In this document: one piece after another, positions 30,735 to 40,046 of the stretch
Layout of the letters: each line of letters opens with the position of its first letter
Numbering within the stretch: the first letter of the stretch is position 1
NCBI RefSeq assembly: GCF_014534685.1
Contig: NZ_JACVVX010000001.1
Coordinates: 512,501-576,500, forward strand
Direction: 5' to 3'
Length of the DNA stretch: 64,000 nt
Source: Oryzicola mucosus
Lineage (GTDB): Bacteria > Pseudomonadota > Alphaproteobacteria > Rhizobiales > Rhizobiaceae
Translations under genes and position numbers: made by a program
The notes under the pieces: generated by a model
What the model saw: the letters and a program-made list of their open reading frames with translations, nothing else
Databases searched by the model: none
Told to the model about the DNA's origin: nothing

Positions 30735-31499
30735 GTGAAAGCGTATTTTATCAATCTGGACCGCTCGCCGGAGCGATGCGCGTTTATGATGGGACAGTTC
30801 TCACATGCGCGGGTCGATGCCGAGCGCATTCGCGCAGTCGACGGGCGGACGGTCGATATGTCAGCCTATACGCATACGACGCTGCGTCCCCCAGAGATCG
30901 GATGCCTTCTCAGCCATCGCGATGCTTGGGAAAAGTTTCTCGAAACGAATGAAGCCTTCGCGGCGATATTCGAAGACGATGCCCGGTTGAGCTCCGATAT
31001 CGCTCGCTTTTTGCATTCCGATGACTGGGTGCCGCCGAAAGCGGAGATCGTCAAGCTGGACACTATGCTTTATGAGACAGCGGTATCGAGGCGCGCTCGA
31101 GAAGCTTTCGGCAGAACGATCCACCGCCTTTCCGGCGAGCATGTCGGGGCAGCAGGCTACATAGTCAGCCGCAACGGGGCGAAAAAGCTGCTCGAGGTTT
31201 CTGCTGCGGCAATAGTCCCCATAGACATCTATCTTTTTTGCGGGCCGCAACTTCTGGCTGGCAGCATTTATCAGGTGGCGCCAGCGCTTGTGTTGCAGAG
31301 AAGCTTCTTTGAAAGCGACGGCGAACATGCGTTCAAATCTCTTTTGGAGCATGTCGAACTTGCCGTAAAACCTCCGCCTCCGAAACCGCGCGGGATGCGG
31401 AAGGTCTGGCGAGAGGTTTCGCGGCCGTTTATACGGCTTAGCGTCGGGTTGAAGACGAAACTGTTCGGCCCGGATCGTTTGGTGATTCAGTTTCGGTAG
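30735..31499 (+). CDS. Family 25 glycosyltransferase (LPS-modifying)
   Basis: The 254-residue protein belongs to GT25, whose members add sugars, often galactose, to lipooligosaccharide. The N-terminus AYFINLDRSPERCAFM is the family start, RAVDGR follows, and IGCLLSHRDAW with the FEDDARL acidic metal motif at about 79-85 completes the nucleotide-sugar site. The GTG at 30735 is preceded by GAGG at eight bases. The gene is monocistronic, divergent from mmcB, and its codons look less GC-rich than the neighbours, which may indicate acquisition. No other surface-polysaccharide gene is nearby. Confidence 0.88.
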   Translation: MKAYFINLDRSPERCAFMMGQFSHARVDAERIRAVDGRTVDMSAYTHTTLRPPEIGCLLSHRDAWEKFLETNEAFAAIFEDDARLSSDIARFLHSDDWVPPKAEIVKLDTMLYETAVSRRAREAFGRTIHRLSGEHVGAAGYIVSRNGAKKLLEVSAAAIVPIDIYLFCGPQLLAGSIYQVAPALVLQRSFFESDGEHAFKSLLEHVELAVKPPPPKPRGMRKVWREVSRPFIRLSVGLKTKLFGPDRLVIQFR

Positions 31500-31536
31500 T
31501 CGAAACCCTCAACGTACAATAACGGTGTTTCAAGGA

Positions 31537-31929
31537 TTAGCCGCCCACCCCAGCCATCTCCTCCAGAATCGGGCAATCCGGGCGGTCGTCGCCATGGCAG
31601 GCTTTGACCAGCCGGTTGAGCGTCGCCTTCATCTGTTGCAACTCGCGCACCTTTTCCTCGATCGCCGCGACATGGGCGAGTGCGATTTCACGGACGTCGT
31701 GGCTGGCGCGTTCACGGTCCTGATAGAGCGCCATCAGCTGGCGGCATTCGTCGATGGAAAAGTCCAGTCCCCGCGCGCGGCGCAGGAAGGCGAGGCGGTG
31801 GATGTCGTCGCTGGTGTAGGCGCGGTAGCCATTGCCGGCGCGCTGCGGCGCAATCAGGCCGATCTCCTCATAGTAGCGGATGGTCTTGGCCGGGAGGCCG
31901 GAGCGGCGCGCGGCATCGGATACGTTCAT
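31537..31929 (-). CDS. cueR: Cu(I)-responsive MerR-family regulator, CueR-like
   Basis: CueR senses cytoplasmic Cu(I) and activates copper-export promoters by distorting a long -35/-10 spacer. The 130 residues have an N-terminal winged helix (TIRYYEEIGLI at 16-26), a coiled-coil dimer helix and a metal loop with Cys111-x7-Cys119 (ACHGDDRPDCP), the Cu(I) signature. Ser76 is in the position where monovalent-metal sensors have serine. It is followed by no copper gene; the probable target, copA, is 8 kb away. The ATG at 31929 is preceded by GGGAG. The only uncertainty is Cu versus Ag/Au, which CueR-type sensors all bind. Confidence 0.92.
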   Translation of the reverse strand: MNVSDAARRSGLPAKTIRYYEEIGLIAPQRAGNGYRAYTSDDIHRLAFLRRARGLDFSIDECRQLMALYQDRERASHDVREIALAHVAAIEEKVRELQQMKATLNRLVKACHGDDRPDCPILEEMAGVGG

Positions 31930-32115
31930 GACGGCACTCCCGAAAGACGACGGAACGAGCTAGATCATCGCTCCACCCTGCGTTGAAGCCGGTGGCGCCG
32001 CTCGCGCTGTTGCCGAAATGCAATAGAGTCGCCTACACCGGTATTCTCGGCATCGGATATGGTGTTGCGACGCTTGGCAAGCAAATGGAATCGCCTATGA
32101 ATATGGGCGAAATTA

Positions 32116-32132
32116 CGGCTCGGACCGAGCCG
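32116..32132 (+). promoter_or_regulatory. Perfect palindrome in front of the L,D-transpeptidase lipoprotein gene
   Basis: CGGCTCGG and CCGAGCCG flank one A. It ends 20 bases before the start codon, so it is either an operator or a 5'-UTR hairpin. I know no matching regulator. Confidence 0.35.
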
Positions 32133-32152
32133 TTTCGAACAGCCGAGGGCAT

Positions 32153-32776
32153 ATGCACCTGAAATCCGCCGTCATCGCAGCCGTGCTCGCCCTGTCATCC
32201 GCTCTTGCCGGTTGCAGCATCACCGGCGGTCCGATGCAGATGTTCACCAACGATTACGGTGCGCGCGTCGATGCCGGCTACCAGCTTCCGGCGATCCCGA
32301 TCTACAAGGTCGACCGCAAATATCAGCGCCAGGTCGTGCGCTACGACACCACCGAAGTGCCGGGCACGATCATCGTCGATCCGCAGCAGAAATTCCTCTA
32401 TTTCGTCATGCCGGACGGCAAGGCGATGCGCTACGGCATCGGTGTCGGCCGCGAAGGCTTCGAGTGGAAGGGCAATGCCCGCGTTGCGCTCAAGCGCGAA
32501 TGGCCGCGCTGGACGCCGCCGCGCGAAATGATCCAGCGCCAGCCGGAGCTGACCAAATACGCCAACGGCATGGATCCCGGCCTATCCAACCCGCTCGGCG
32601 CCCGTGCGCTCTACCTGTTCAACAAGGGTGGCGACACCGGCTATCGCCTGCACGGCACGCCGGAGTGGAACTCCATCGGCAAGGCCATGTCGTCGGGCTG
32701 CATCCGCCTGATGAACCAGGACATCATCGACCTCTACAACCGCGCCGAAGTGGGCGCAAAGGTCATCGTGCTTTAA
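32153..32776 (+). CDS. L,D-transpeptidase lipoprotein (YkuD domain)
   Basis: This is a second L,D-transpeptidase, here predicted to be a lipoprotein: the lipobox LAGC is at 18-21, with lipidated Cys21. The 207 residues are mostly the YkuD domain, with the active-site signature SSGCIRLMNQDI near residue 185 and the upstream RLHGTPEWN histidine. It has the Val/Asp-rich PGTIIVDPQQKFLYFVMPDGKAMRYGIGVG fold start. It lacks the peptidoglycan-binding module of the enzyme at 2.3-3.8 kb. Position downstream of a palindrome and upstream of a strong terminator indicates a single-gene transcript. Confidence 0.92.
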   Translation: MHLKSAVIAAVLALSSALAGCSITGGPMQMFTNDYGARVDAGYQLPAIPIYKVDRKYQRQVVRYDTTEVPGTIIVDPQQKFLYFVMPDGKAMRYGIGVGREGFEWKGNARVALKREWPRWTPPREMIQRQPELTKYANGMDPGLSNPLGARALYLFNKGGDTGYRLHGTPEWNSIGKAMSSGCIRLMNQDIIDLYNRAEVGAKVIVL

Positions 32777-32814
32777 ATCTGCGAGCCGTCTCGGCAACAC
32801 ATAGACGTCGCAAC

Positions 32815-32842
32815 AAAAACCGGGCCGCAAGGTCCGGTTTTT
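32815..32842 (+). terminator. Terminator after the L,D-transpeptidase lipoprotein gene
   Basis: A 12-base-pair stem with one wobble (32815-32826 with 32831-32842) has a GCAA tetraloop and ends in a T run. Confidence 0.85.
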
Positions 32843-32875
32843 CGTTTTCCGGCGAGCCCGCAACGCCCCGGAACG

Positions 32876-32901
32876 AAAAAAGCCGGATGCGAACACCCGG
32901 C
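32876..32901 (-). terminator. Terminator after the NifU-family gene
   Basis: On the minus strand an eight-base-pair stem with one G-U pair and a TTCG tetraloop (32882-32901) is followed by six T residues. It lies 26 bases after the NifU-family stop. Confidence 0.85.
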
Positions 32902-32926
32902 CTTTCCAGATTGATTTGCGGAACGC

Positions 32927-33502
32927 TCAGGAAACCTGTTCGACCTGCTGCACTTCCGGCACGAAATGGCGAAGCAGATTCTGAATGCCGTGCTTCAGCG
33001 TCGCTGTGGAGGACGGGCAACCGGCGCAAGCGCCCTTCATGTGCAGGAACACCGTGCCGTTCTCATAGCCTCGGAAGGTGATGTCGCCGCCATCCTGGGC
33101 CACGGCCGGACGCACCCGGGTGTCCAGCAGTTCCTTGATGGTGACGACGATTTCCTCATCGGCATCGTCGTAGAACTCGGCGTCTTCCTCTCGGTCGTCG
33201 GCGGCGGTGCGCGCCTCCTGGCCCATCACCGGGGTGCCGGACATGAAATGCTCCATGATGGTGCCGAGAATGGCCGGCTTCAGGTGCTGCCAGTCCGGGC
33301 CGTCCTTGGTGACGGTAATGAAGTCGTAGCCGAAGAACACGCCGGTCACGCCGGGGACGTCGAACAGGCGACCTGCAAGAGGCGACGCCACGCGCGCGGA
33401 TTCCGCATCGCGGAAATCGGCCGTGCCGCTGGCCAGCACTTCCTTGCCCGGAAGAAACTTGAGCGTTGCGGGGTTCGGGGTCGCTTCGGTCTGGATGAAC
33501 AT
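32927..33502 (-). CDS. NifU-family iron-sulfur scaffold/carrier (Nfu1-like)
   Basis: The 191-residue product has the two-domain layout of Nfu1: an N-terminal Nfu_N domain (MFIQTEATPNPATLKFLPG onward) and a C-terminal NifU domain with the cluster-binding CAGC motif near residue 165. Such proteins carry 4Fe-4S clusters to target enzymes such as lipoyl synthase. I start it at ATG 33502, with GGAGA six bases upstream; four more upstream codons are open. It is the last gene of a minus-strand series glnD-murJ-trpS-uspA-nifU, and its own terminator follows. Confidence 0.93.
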   Translation of the reverse strand: MFIQTEATPNPATLKFLPGKEVLASGTADFRDAESARVASPLAGRLFDVPGVTGVFFGYDFITVTKDGPDWQHLKPAILGTIMEHFMSGTPVMGQEARTAADDREEDAEFYDDADEEIVVTIKELLDTRVRPAVAQDGGDITFRGYENGTVFLHMKGACAGCPSSTATLKHGIQNLLRHFVPEVQQVEQVS

Positions 33503-33622
33503 ATCGGTCTCCACGCCCGCCTGCGCGAGCCTTCTTGGAATAGTTCTAAACTAGATAGTCCTTAACGGCCGTCCGCACAAGCAAAACCGTTCTGTCACGA
33601 CATGCCTGCTGAGGTATGGCCG

Positions 33623-34114
33623 TCAGGCGAGGCTTTCAATGTCCTCGTCGGAAAGATTCTGCGGCACCACCGTCACCGGGATCGGGAACGCCGCGCCCTT
33701 GCCGGCGATGGAGGCGACCAGCGGGCCGGGACCTTCCTTGGCCGCGCCCGCGGCCAGTACCAGGATCGCGATGTCCTGGTCTTCCTCGATGATCTTGTGG
33801 ATCTCGTCGGCCGGTTTACCTTCGCGCACGACCAGTTCGGGCTCGATGCCCGCCTTCTCGCGCACCTTCGCCGCATAGGAGGCAAGGGCCGCCTGCGCGC
33901 TGGCGGTGGCCTCCTCGCGCATGATCTTTTCAACCCCCAGCCAGTGCTGGAAATCGTCCGGCACGATGACATAGAGCATCACCACCACGCCGCCGGTGTT
34001 CTGGGCGCGGCGGGATGCATAGGCGATGGCACGCTCGCATTCGGGCGTGTCGTCGATCACGACCAGGAATTTGCGGCGGTGTCCCGCCTCCCGGATCAGT
34101 CGTTTGGATACCAT
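33623..34114 (-). CDS. Universal stress protein, UspA family
   Basis: The 163-residue protein is a single Usp domain. It starts KFLVVIDDTPECERAIAYA, with the conserved Asp that contacts the nucleotide, and ends ASIAGKGAAFPIPVTVVPQNL. The usual ATP-binding G-x2-G-x9-G-S/T loop is only partly matched (LAAGAAKEGPGPLVASIAG), so nucleotide binding is uncertain. AGGA lies seven bases before the ATG at 34114. It lies between trpS and the NifU-family gene on the same strand. Confidence 0.88.
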   Translation of the reverse strand: MVSKRLIREAGHRRKFLVVIDDTPECERAIAYASRRAQNTGGVVVMLYVIVPDDFQHWLGVEKIMREEATASAQAALASYAAKVREKAGIEPELVVREGKPADEIHKIIEEDQDIAILVLAAGAAKEGPGPLVASIAGKGAAFPIPVTVVPQNLSDEDIESLA

Positions 34115-34198
34115 GGACCGTCCTGCTGCTGCCTCGATGAGTCGCCGGCAATCTGCCACCGCGGCAGGCGCGGGGCAAGTCGCCGGCGAATGCTGCCG

Positions 34199-35266
34199 TC
34201 AATCACCCAAAAGACCAATGATCTCCCGCACCGACTTCATCGTTCTCTCGGCAAGCGCACCGGCGCGCTGTCCGCCATCGCGCAGCACGCTGTCGATATA
34301 GGCGGGATCGGCCATCAGGCGACGCATCTCGCCGGCAATCGGCGCCAGCTTGTCGACTGCCAGATCGGCCAGCGCCGGCTTGAACACAGAGAACTGCTGG
34401 CCTGCGAACTGCCGCAGCACCTCTTCTTTGGTGATGTCGGCGAGCCCGGCATAGATACCCACCAGGTTCTCCGCCTCCGGCCGTCCGGCAAGGCCGTCCA
34501 GTTCGCTGGGCAAACCGGCGGGATCGGTCTTGGCCTTCCTGATCTTCTTGGAGATCGTGTCGGCATCGTCCGTCAGGTTGATGCGCGACAGGTCCGACGG
34601 GTCGGATTTCGACATCTTCTTGGAGCCGTCGCGCAGGCTCATGATGCGCGCCGCCGGGCCGCCGATCAACGGTTCGGTGAGCGGGAAGAAGCCGTTGACC
34701 GTCTCCTCGCCGACCTGCATCTCGACGCCGATGCCGAGATCGGCGATGCGGCTGGAGAAGTCGTTGTTGAACTTCTGGGCGATGTCGCGGGTCAGTTCGA
34801 GATGCTGCTTCTGGTCCTCGCCCACCGGCACATGGGTTGCGCGATAGAGCAGGATGTCGGCCGCCATCAGGCTGGGATAGGCGAGCAGGCCCAGCGAGGC
34901 GTTCTCGCGGTCCTTGCCGGCCTTGTCCTTGAACTGGGTCATCCGGTTCATCCAGCCGATGCGCGCCACGCAGTTGAATATCCAGGCAAGCTCGGCGTGC
35001 TGCGACACGCGGGCCTGGTTGAAGACGATATGCTTCTTGGGGTCGATCCCGGCGGCCAGAAAGGCCGCGGTGATCGAACGGGTCTGATCAGCAAGATCGG
35101 GGTGAACCAGCGTCGCCGTCAGCGAGTGCAGGTCGACGACGCAATAGATGCAGTCGTTGTTCTCCTGCAGGGCGACGAATTTGCGGATCGCACCGAGATA
35201 ATTCCCGAGATGCAGATTGCCCGTGGGCTGGACGCCCGAGAAGACGAGGGGCTTGAAGCTGGACAT
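34199..35266 (-). CDS. trpS: Tryptophanyl-tRNA synthetase
   Basis: TrpS charges tRNA-Trp. The 355 residues are a class I synthetase: the HIGH-type motif is [10 protein letters not shown] near residue 16, and the KMSKS loop is [10 protein letters not shown] near residue 205. The FSGVQPTG N-terminus is diagnostic for bacterial TrpS. A GAGGA site lies six bases before the ATG at 35266. It is downstream of murJ in a minus-strand series. Confidence 0.97.
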   Translation of the reverse strand: MSSFKPLVFSGVQPTGNLHLGNYLGAIRKFVALQENNDCIYCVVDLHSLTATLVHPDLADQTRSITAAFLAAGIDPKKHIVFNQARVSQHAELAWIFNCVARIGWMNRMTQFKDKAGKDRENASLGLLAYPSLMAADILLYRATHVPVGEDQKQHLELTRDIAQKFNNDFSSRIADLGIGVEMQVGEETVNGFFPLTEPLIGGPAARIMSLRDGSKKMSKSDPSDLSRINLTDDADTISKKIRKAKTDPAGLPSELDGLAGRPEAENLVGIYAGLADITKEEVLRQFAGQQFSVFKPALADLAVDKLAPIAGEMRRLMADPAYIDSVLRDGGQRAGALAERTMKSVREIIGLLGD

Positions 35267-35412
35267 GATGTTCCTCTTGGCTTGTGGAGGGCCGTTTGAG
35301 CATGGTGCCGGAGGGTGTTGCCCCATCGGAACGCCATGCGCCTGGAAAGCCGGCGCGGCGCGCTTATGAACGAGGCCGAGCCGGCAATCAAGGGGCGTCA
35401 GCCGGCAAGCGG

Positions 35413-37005
35413 CTATTCAGGATCGATGGGGGCTGCAGGCTTGGCGCCGCCACGCCTGACATTGCGCTTGAGCATGGCGACATCGGCGCCGCCAATGGCA
35501 AAGACAGTGCCGAAATAGACGATGCCGCCGCCGGCAACCAGAAGCGCGAGGGCTGCGAGTTGCGTGTGCAGCGGCGTTAACGGCGCCAGCCAAGGCTCCA
35601 GCCACAGCCCACCGGCCCAGAGGGCAGCGGCCATCAGCACGGAGGCCAGGATCAGGCGCGGCGCACGCCGCATCAGGCCGGCATCGCGGCTCCAGTGGCC
35701 GCGCTTGATGAGGAAGCCGAGCAACAGCGCGACATTGATCCAGCCCGCGATAACGGAGGCAGTGGCAATGCCTGGCGCCCCCATCGACGGGAACAGGATC
35801 AGCGCCGTGGTGATGTTGATCGCCACCGAGATGGCAGCGAAATACATCGGCGTTCGTGTGTCCTCGCGCGCGAAATAGCCCGGCGTGAACGCCTTGATCA
35901 GCACGAAGGCCGGCAGGCCGAGGCCGAAGATCGCCAGCACCGACGATACCACCGCCGTGCTATCGGCGGTAAACGCGCCGCGTTCATAGAGCACGCGAAT
36001 GATCGGCTCGGAAATCACCAGCAGGGCCGCCGCCGACGGCAGGGTGAAGAACAGCGAAAACTCCACCGAGCGGTTCTGCAGGTTCGCAGCCTCGATGTCG
36101 TTACCGCTTTTCAGCGCACGCGCCAGTTCCGGCAGCAGCACGATGGCCACCGCGATGCCGATCACACCGAGCGGCAATTGATAGAAGCGGTCGGCGAGGT
36201 TGAGCGAAGAGACCGCGCCGTCGCGGCCCGAAGCGATGGCGGTGCCGATGAGCTGGTTGATCTGGGTGATGCCGCCCGTCACCGCTGCGGGCAGCGCCAG
36301 CACCAGAAGCCGCTTCACATTCGGCGTCAGCTTGGGCAGCCTGAAGCCGATCGCCATGCCGGCATGGCGCACCGCGCCCCAGACAATGGCAAGCTGGATC
36401 ACACCGGCCACCATCACGCCCCAGGCGAGCCCGTAGCCGACCTGCCGGCCGTCATGGCCGTTGTGCCAGGCATAAACCAGGACCGAGATCAGGACGACGT
36501 TGAGGAAGACCGGGGCAACGGCGGCGGCGAAATAGCGCCGCAGCGAGTTCAGCATACCGCTCATCATCGCCGTCAGCGACATGCACATCAAATAGGGGAA
36601 CATGATGATGGCGAGCGATACGGTCAGGTCGAACTTTTCAACGTCGTCGCTGAAGCCTGGTGCGATGATCGTCGAGACCAGGAACGGCATTGCCAGTTCC
36701 ATGAGGATGGTCAGCGCCAGAAGGACTGTGAAAAGGACACCGAACACTTCCTCGGAAAAACGCTTGGCGCCGTCCGTGCCGTTCGCCTCGATCTCCTTGG
36801 AGAACAGCGGCACGAACGCTGCGTTGAACGCGCCCTCGCCGAACAGGCGGCGGAAGGTGTTGGGAAACTGGAAGGCGGCATAGAACGCGTCGGCAATGGG
36901 ACCGGTGCCCAGCGCAGCCGCCATCAGCATTTCGCGGGTGAAGCCCAGTACGCGGCTCGCCAGCGTGCCGGAGGCGACGGTGGCGAATTTCTTGAGCAGG
37001 CTCAT
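35413..37005 (-). CDS. murJ: Lipid II flippase MurJ
   Basis: MurJ moves lipid II from the cytoplasmic to the periplasmic face of the inner membrane for cell-wall growth. The 530-residue protein is a 14-helix MOP-superfamily transporter. It begins with the diagnostic [24 protein letters not shown] split by a first helix, and includes [21 protein letters not shown], where the conserved arginines line the cavity. The ATG at 37005 is preceded by a moderate AGAGAG site. It is 70 bases from glnD on the same strand, an order found in rhizobia. Confidence 0.96.
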   Translation of the reverse strand: MSLLKKFATVASGTLASRVLGFTREMLMAAALGTGPIADAFYAAFQFPNTFRRLFGEGAFNAAFVPLFSKEIEANGTDGAKRFSEEVFGVLFTVLLALTILMELAMPFLVSTIIAPGFSDDVEKFDLTVSLAIIMFPYLMCMSLTAMMSGMLNSLRRYFAAAVAPVFLNVVLISVLVYAWHNGHDGRQVGYGLAWGVMVAGVIQLAIVWGAVRHAGMAIGFRLPKLTPNVKRLLVLALPAAVTGGITQINQLIGTAIASGRDGAVSSLNLADRFYQLPLGVIGIAVAIVLLPELARALKSGNDIEAANLQNRSVEFSLFFTLPSAAALLVISEPIIRVLYERGAFTADSTAVVSSVLAIFGLGLPAFVLIKAFTPGYFAREDTRTPMYFAAISVAINITTALILFPSMGAPGIATASVIAGWINVALLLGFLIKRGHWSRDAGLMRRAPRLILASVLMAAALWAGGLWLEPWLAPLTPLHTQLAALALLVAGGGIVYFGTVFAIGGADVAMLKRNVRRGGAKPAAPIDPE

Positions 37006-37075
37006 TGCGGGAGGCTCTCTTGGCGGGCACCAATATCAAGACGTCTGCACCCTATGACACCCCTCTCTGAGCAAC

Positions 37076-39862
37076 TCATTCCGCTGCGGCCTTCTCAGCC
37101 TCGACGGCGCCGTCCAGCTTGGCCACCAGCCGCGCCTTGATGTTTTCCATGCGCGTCGGATTGTCGATCTTCTGGCCAGTCAGGTCGGTGACGTAGAAGG
37201 TGTCGATGACCTTCTCGCCAAAGGTGGTGATGTGGGCCGAGGCGATGTCGAGCGACAGGTCCGACAGCGCGCCGGTGATCTCGGACAGGAAGCCGGGGCG
37301 GTCTAGCCCCTCCACCTCCACCACGGAGAACCGGTTGGACAGCGAGTTGCGCACTTCGGCGCGCGACTGGATGCGGAATATCTTCTGGCCGCGCTTGGGC
37401 TTGGAGCGCTTGGCGATGATCTCGGGCAGCCAGCTCTTGCCGGACAGCACGTCCTCGATCAGCTTGCCGACGCGTTCGGCGCGGCGGCGCTCATCCTCGT
37501 CGCGGTCGAATTCGCGGCTGATCAGGATGGTGTCGAGCGCACGCCCGTCGGCGGTGGTGAAAATCTGCGCGTCGACGATGTTGGCGCCGGATGCCGCGCA
37601 GGCGCCTGCGATCACCGACAGCAGGCGGGGGTGGTCCTGTGCGAGCACGGTGATCTCCGTCACCGCCTCGAACTCATGCGTCCGCACCATGGTGGCGAGC
37701 CGCTTGCCGGTCTCGTCGACATTGCGGATGAAGTCGGCATGCCGCACCTGATCGGCCAGATCGACGGTCAGCAGATAGTTGTCGTAGTGCAGCTTCACAT
37801 AGTCCTTGCGCGCCTTTTCCGGCCAGGCGGCAAGCGACTCCGAAAGGCGCGCACGGGCCGCCATGGCGCGCTCGGCGCGGGTCATGTCGGAGAAGCCGCC
37901 GGTCAGGAGCAACTCAGTCTCGTAATAAAGCGTGCGCAGCAACTGGCCCTTCCAGCCGTTCCAGACGCCGGGGCCGACGCCCCGGATGTCGCACACCGTC
38001 AGGACCAGGAGCAGCTTCAGCCGCTCCACCGACTGCACGATATCGGCGAAGTCGCCGATCGTCTTGCGGTCGTTGAGGTCGCGCGTCTGCGCCGTCATCG
38101 ACATGACGAGATGGTTCTCGATCAGCCATGCCACCGTCTCGGTGTCGGCGGGCGACAGGCCCATATGCGGGCAGATGCGCCTGGCGATCTTGGCGCCGGC
38201 TTCGGAGTGGTCCTCGGGCCGCCCCTTGGCGATATCATGCAGCAGTACGGTGACATAGAGCACCTCGCGCTGCTTCTTCAGCCCCGGCATCAGCGAGTGC
38301 GACAGCGGATGGATCTTTTCGCCATCGCCATGCTCGATCTCCGACAGCACCTTGATGCATTGCAGCAGGTGCTCGTCCACCGTGTAGTGGTGGTACATCG
38401 AGAACTGCATCATCGCGACGATCTTGCCGAAATCCGGAATCAACCGGCCGAGCATGCCGGCCTCGTTCATCCGGCGCAGGTTGAGCTCGGGGTCGCGGTC
38501 CGACGTCAGCACGTCCATGAACAACCGGTTTGCTTCCGGATTGCGCCGCAGATTGCGGTCGACCAGGCTCAGCGACCGGGTCAGAAGCTTCAGCGCATCG
38601 GGGTGGTATTCCAGCCCATGCTTGTCGGCGAACCAGAACAGCCGGATCATGTTGACAGGATCGTGTTCGAACACCTGGTCGTTGGCGATGTTGATCCGAT
38701 GGTTGTCGACGATGAAGTCGCTGGTGCCGGCGAGCTTGCGGCGGCGGCGCGAAAAACCGGCGATCAGCCGGTTGAAGCCCGGAACATGCTTGGCCTGCTC
38801 CTCCTCAAGCGCCGCGCAGAAAATGCGCGTGAGGTCGCCGACATCCTTCGCCACCAGGAAGTAGTGCTTCATGAAGCGCTCGACGCCCGACAGGCCGGGC
38901 TGGCTAGTGTAGCCCAGCCGCTCGGCGATATCGCGCTGGATGTCGAAATGCAGCCGCTCCTCGGCCTTTCCAGTGAGGAAGTGCATGTGGCAGCGCACCG
39001 CCCAGAGAAAATCGTCGGCCTTGAGAAACTGATTGTACTCGGTCTGGGTGAAGACGCCCTTTTCGATCAGTTCTCTGCCGGTGCGGACACGATAGAAATA
39101 TTTGGCGATCCAGAACAAAGTCTGCAGGTCGCGCAAGCCGCCCTTGCCGTCCTTGACATTGGGCTCGACCAGATAGCGCGTCTCGCCCGCCTTGGTGTGG
39201 CGCACGTCGCGTTCGGCCAGCTTGGCCTGGACGAATTCCGAGCCGGTATCCTTCACCACCTCGCGGTCGAAACGCAGGATCAGTTCGTCGTAAAGCCGCT
39301 GTTCGCCCCACAGATAGCGCGCTTCCAAAACAGCCGTGCGGATGGTGATGTCCTCACGCGACAGCCGCAGGCATTCCTCGAGGTTGCGGGTGGCATGGCC
39401 GACCTTCAACCCCATGTCCCACAGCATGTAGAGCATGTATTCGACGATCTGCTCGCCCCAGGGGGTCTGTTTGTAGGGCAGCAAAAACAACAGGTCGATG
39501 TCGGAGCCCGGCGCCAGCGTGCCCCGGCCATAGCCGCCGACGGCAACGATGGCCATGCGCTCGGCGGTGGAGGGGTTCTTCGCCCGATAGACATGGGTGA
39601 CGGCGAAATCGTAGAGGCAACGGATCACCTCGTCCATGACGTGGGACAGCCGCTCAGCGCAGGCGATGCCGCCGCCATCGTCCATCAGCATCGCTTCCGC
39701 CACCTTGCGGCCGCTGGCGATGCGTTCCTTCAGAAGCTGCAGCGCCTTGCTTCGCACAGCGACGCTCGATCCGTCGCCATTCGCGCCGGTAAGCGCCGAC
39801 AATTCGACGCGCAAGGCCGCGGAATCGATCAGTTCGTCCAGCTTAAGGGGAATCTTGCTCAT
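37076..39862 (-). CDS. glnD: Bifunctional PII uridylyltransferase/uridylyl-removing enzyme
   Basis: GlnD modifies and demodifies PII signalling proteins according to glutamine level. The 928 residues have the standard order: a nucleotidyltransferase domain with the metal-binding GSDIDLLFL, a helical linker, an HD hydrolase domain with [19 protein letters not shown], and two C-terminal ACT domains that bind glutamine. I start at the ATG at 39862 ([11 protein letters not shown]); the frame is open upstream through the copA promoter without similarity. It is divergent from copA and heads glnD-murJ-trpS. With PtsP, it is one of two nitrogen-signalling enzymes in the window. Confidence 0.97.
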   Translation of the reverse strand: MSKIPLKLDELIDSAALRVELSALTGANGDGSSVAVRSKALQLLKERIASGRKVAEAMLMDDGGGIACAERLSHVMDEVIRCLYDFAVTHVYRAKNPSTAERMAIVAVGGYGRGTLAPGSDIDLLFLLPYKQTPWGEQIVEYMLYMLWDMGLKVGHATRNLEECLRLSREDITIRTAVLEARYLWGEQRLYDELILRFDREVVKDTGSEFVQAKLAERDVRHTKAGETRYLVEPNVKDGKGGLRDLQTLFWIAKYFYRVRTGRELIEKGVFTQTEYNQFLKADDFLWAVRCHMHFLTGKAEERLHFDIQRDIAERLGYTSQPGLSGVERFMKHYFLVAKDVGDLTRIFCAALEEEQAKHVPGFNRLIAGFSRRRRKLAGTSDFIVDNHRINIANDQVFEHDPVNMIRLFWFADKHGLEYHPDALKLLTRSLSLVDRNLRRNPEANRLFMDVLTSDRDPELNLRRMNEAGMLGRLIPDFGKIVAMMQFSMYHHYTVDEHLLQCIKVLSEIEHGDGEKIHPLSHSLMPGLKKQREVLYVTVLLHDIAKGRPEDHSEAGAKIARRICPHMGLSPADTETVAWLIENHLVMSMTAQTRDLNDRKTIGDFADIVQSVERLKLLLVLTVCDIRGVGPGVWNGWKGQLLRTLYYETELLLTGGFSDMTRAERAMAARARLSESLAAWPEKARKDYVKLHYDNYLLTVDLADQVRHADFIRNVDETGKRLATMVRTHEFEAVTEITVLAQDHPRLLSVIAGACAASGANIVDAQIFTTADGRALDTILISREFDRDEDERRRAERVGKLIEDVLSGKSWLPEIIAKRSKPKRGQKIFRIQSRAEVRNSLSNRFSVVEVEGLDRPGFLSEITGALSDLSLDIASAHITTFGEKVIDTFYVTDLTGQKIDNPTRMENIKARLVAKLDGAVEAEKAAAE

Positions 39863-39986
39863 AGGCGGATCAGGTCTCGGCTTTTCGGCGGCGTCTATAG
39901 CGCGAAATTGGGGGCATGGGTATGGCATTGCCAGCCTGCGAGCCGGACACTGCACGCGAAAGTGCAACATTCGGTAAAATTGCCTG

Positions 39987-40017
39987 TTGACCTTCCAGTT
40001 GCTGGAACCCCTACAAC
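39987..40017 (+). promoter_or_regulatory. CueR-type copA promoter with 19-base spacer
   Basis: The -35 TTGACC (39987-39992) and -10 TACAAC (40012-40017) are 19 bases apart, too long for normal sigma-70 use but standard for MerR-family activation. Inside the spacer TTCCAG and CTGGAA are arranged around TTG as the operator dyad, strongly like the E. coli copA site. The copA start is 30 bases downstream. Confidence 0.85.
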
Positions 40018-40046
40018 GCCAGCCGACTGGAATTCCGAGTATCGAC

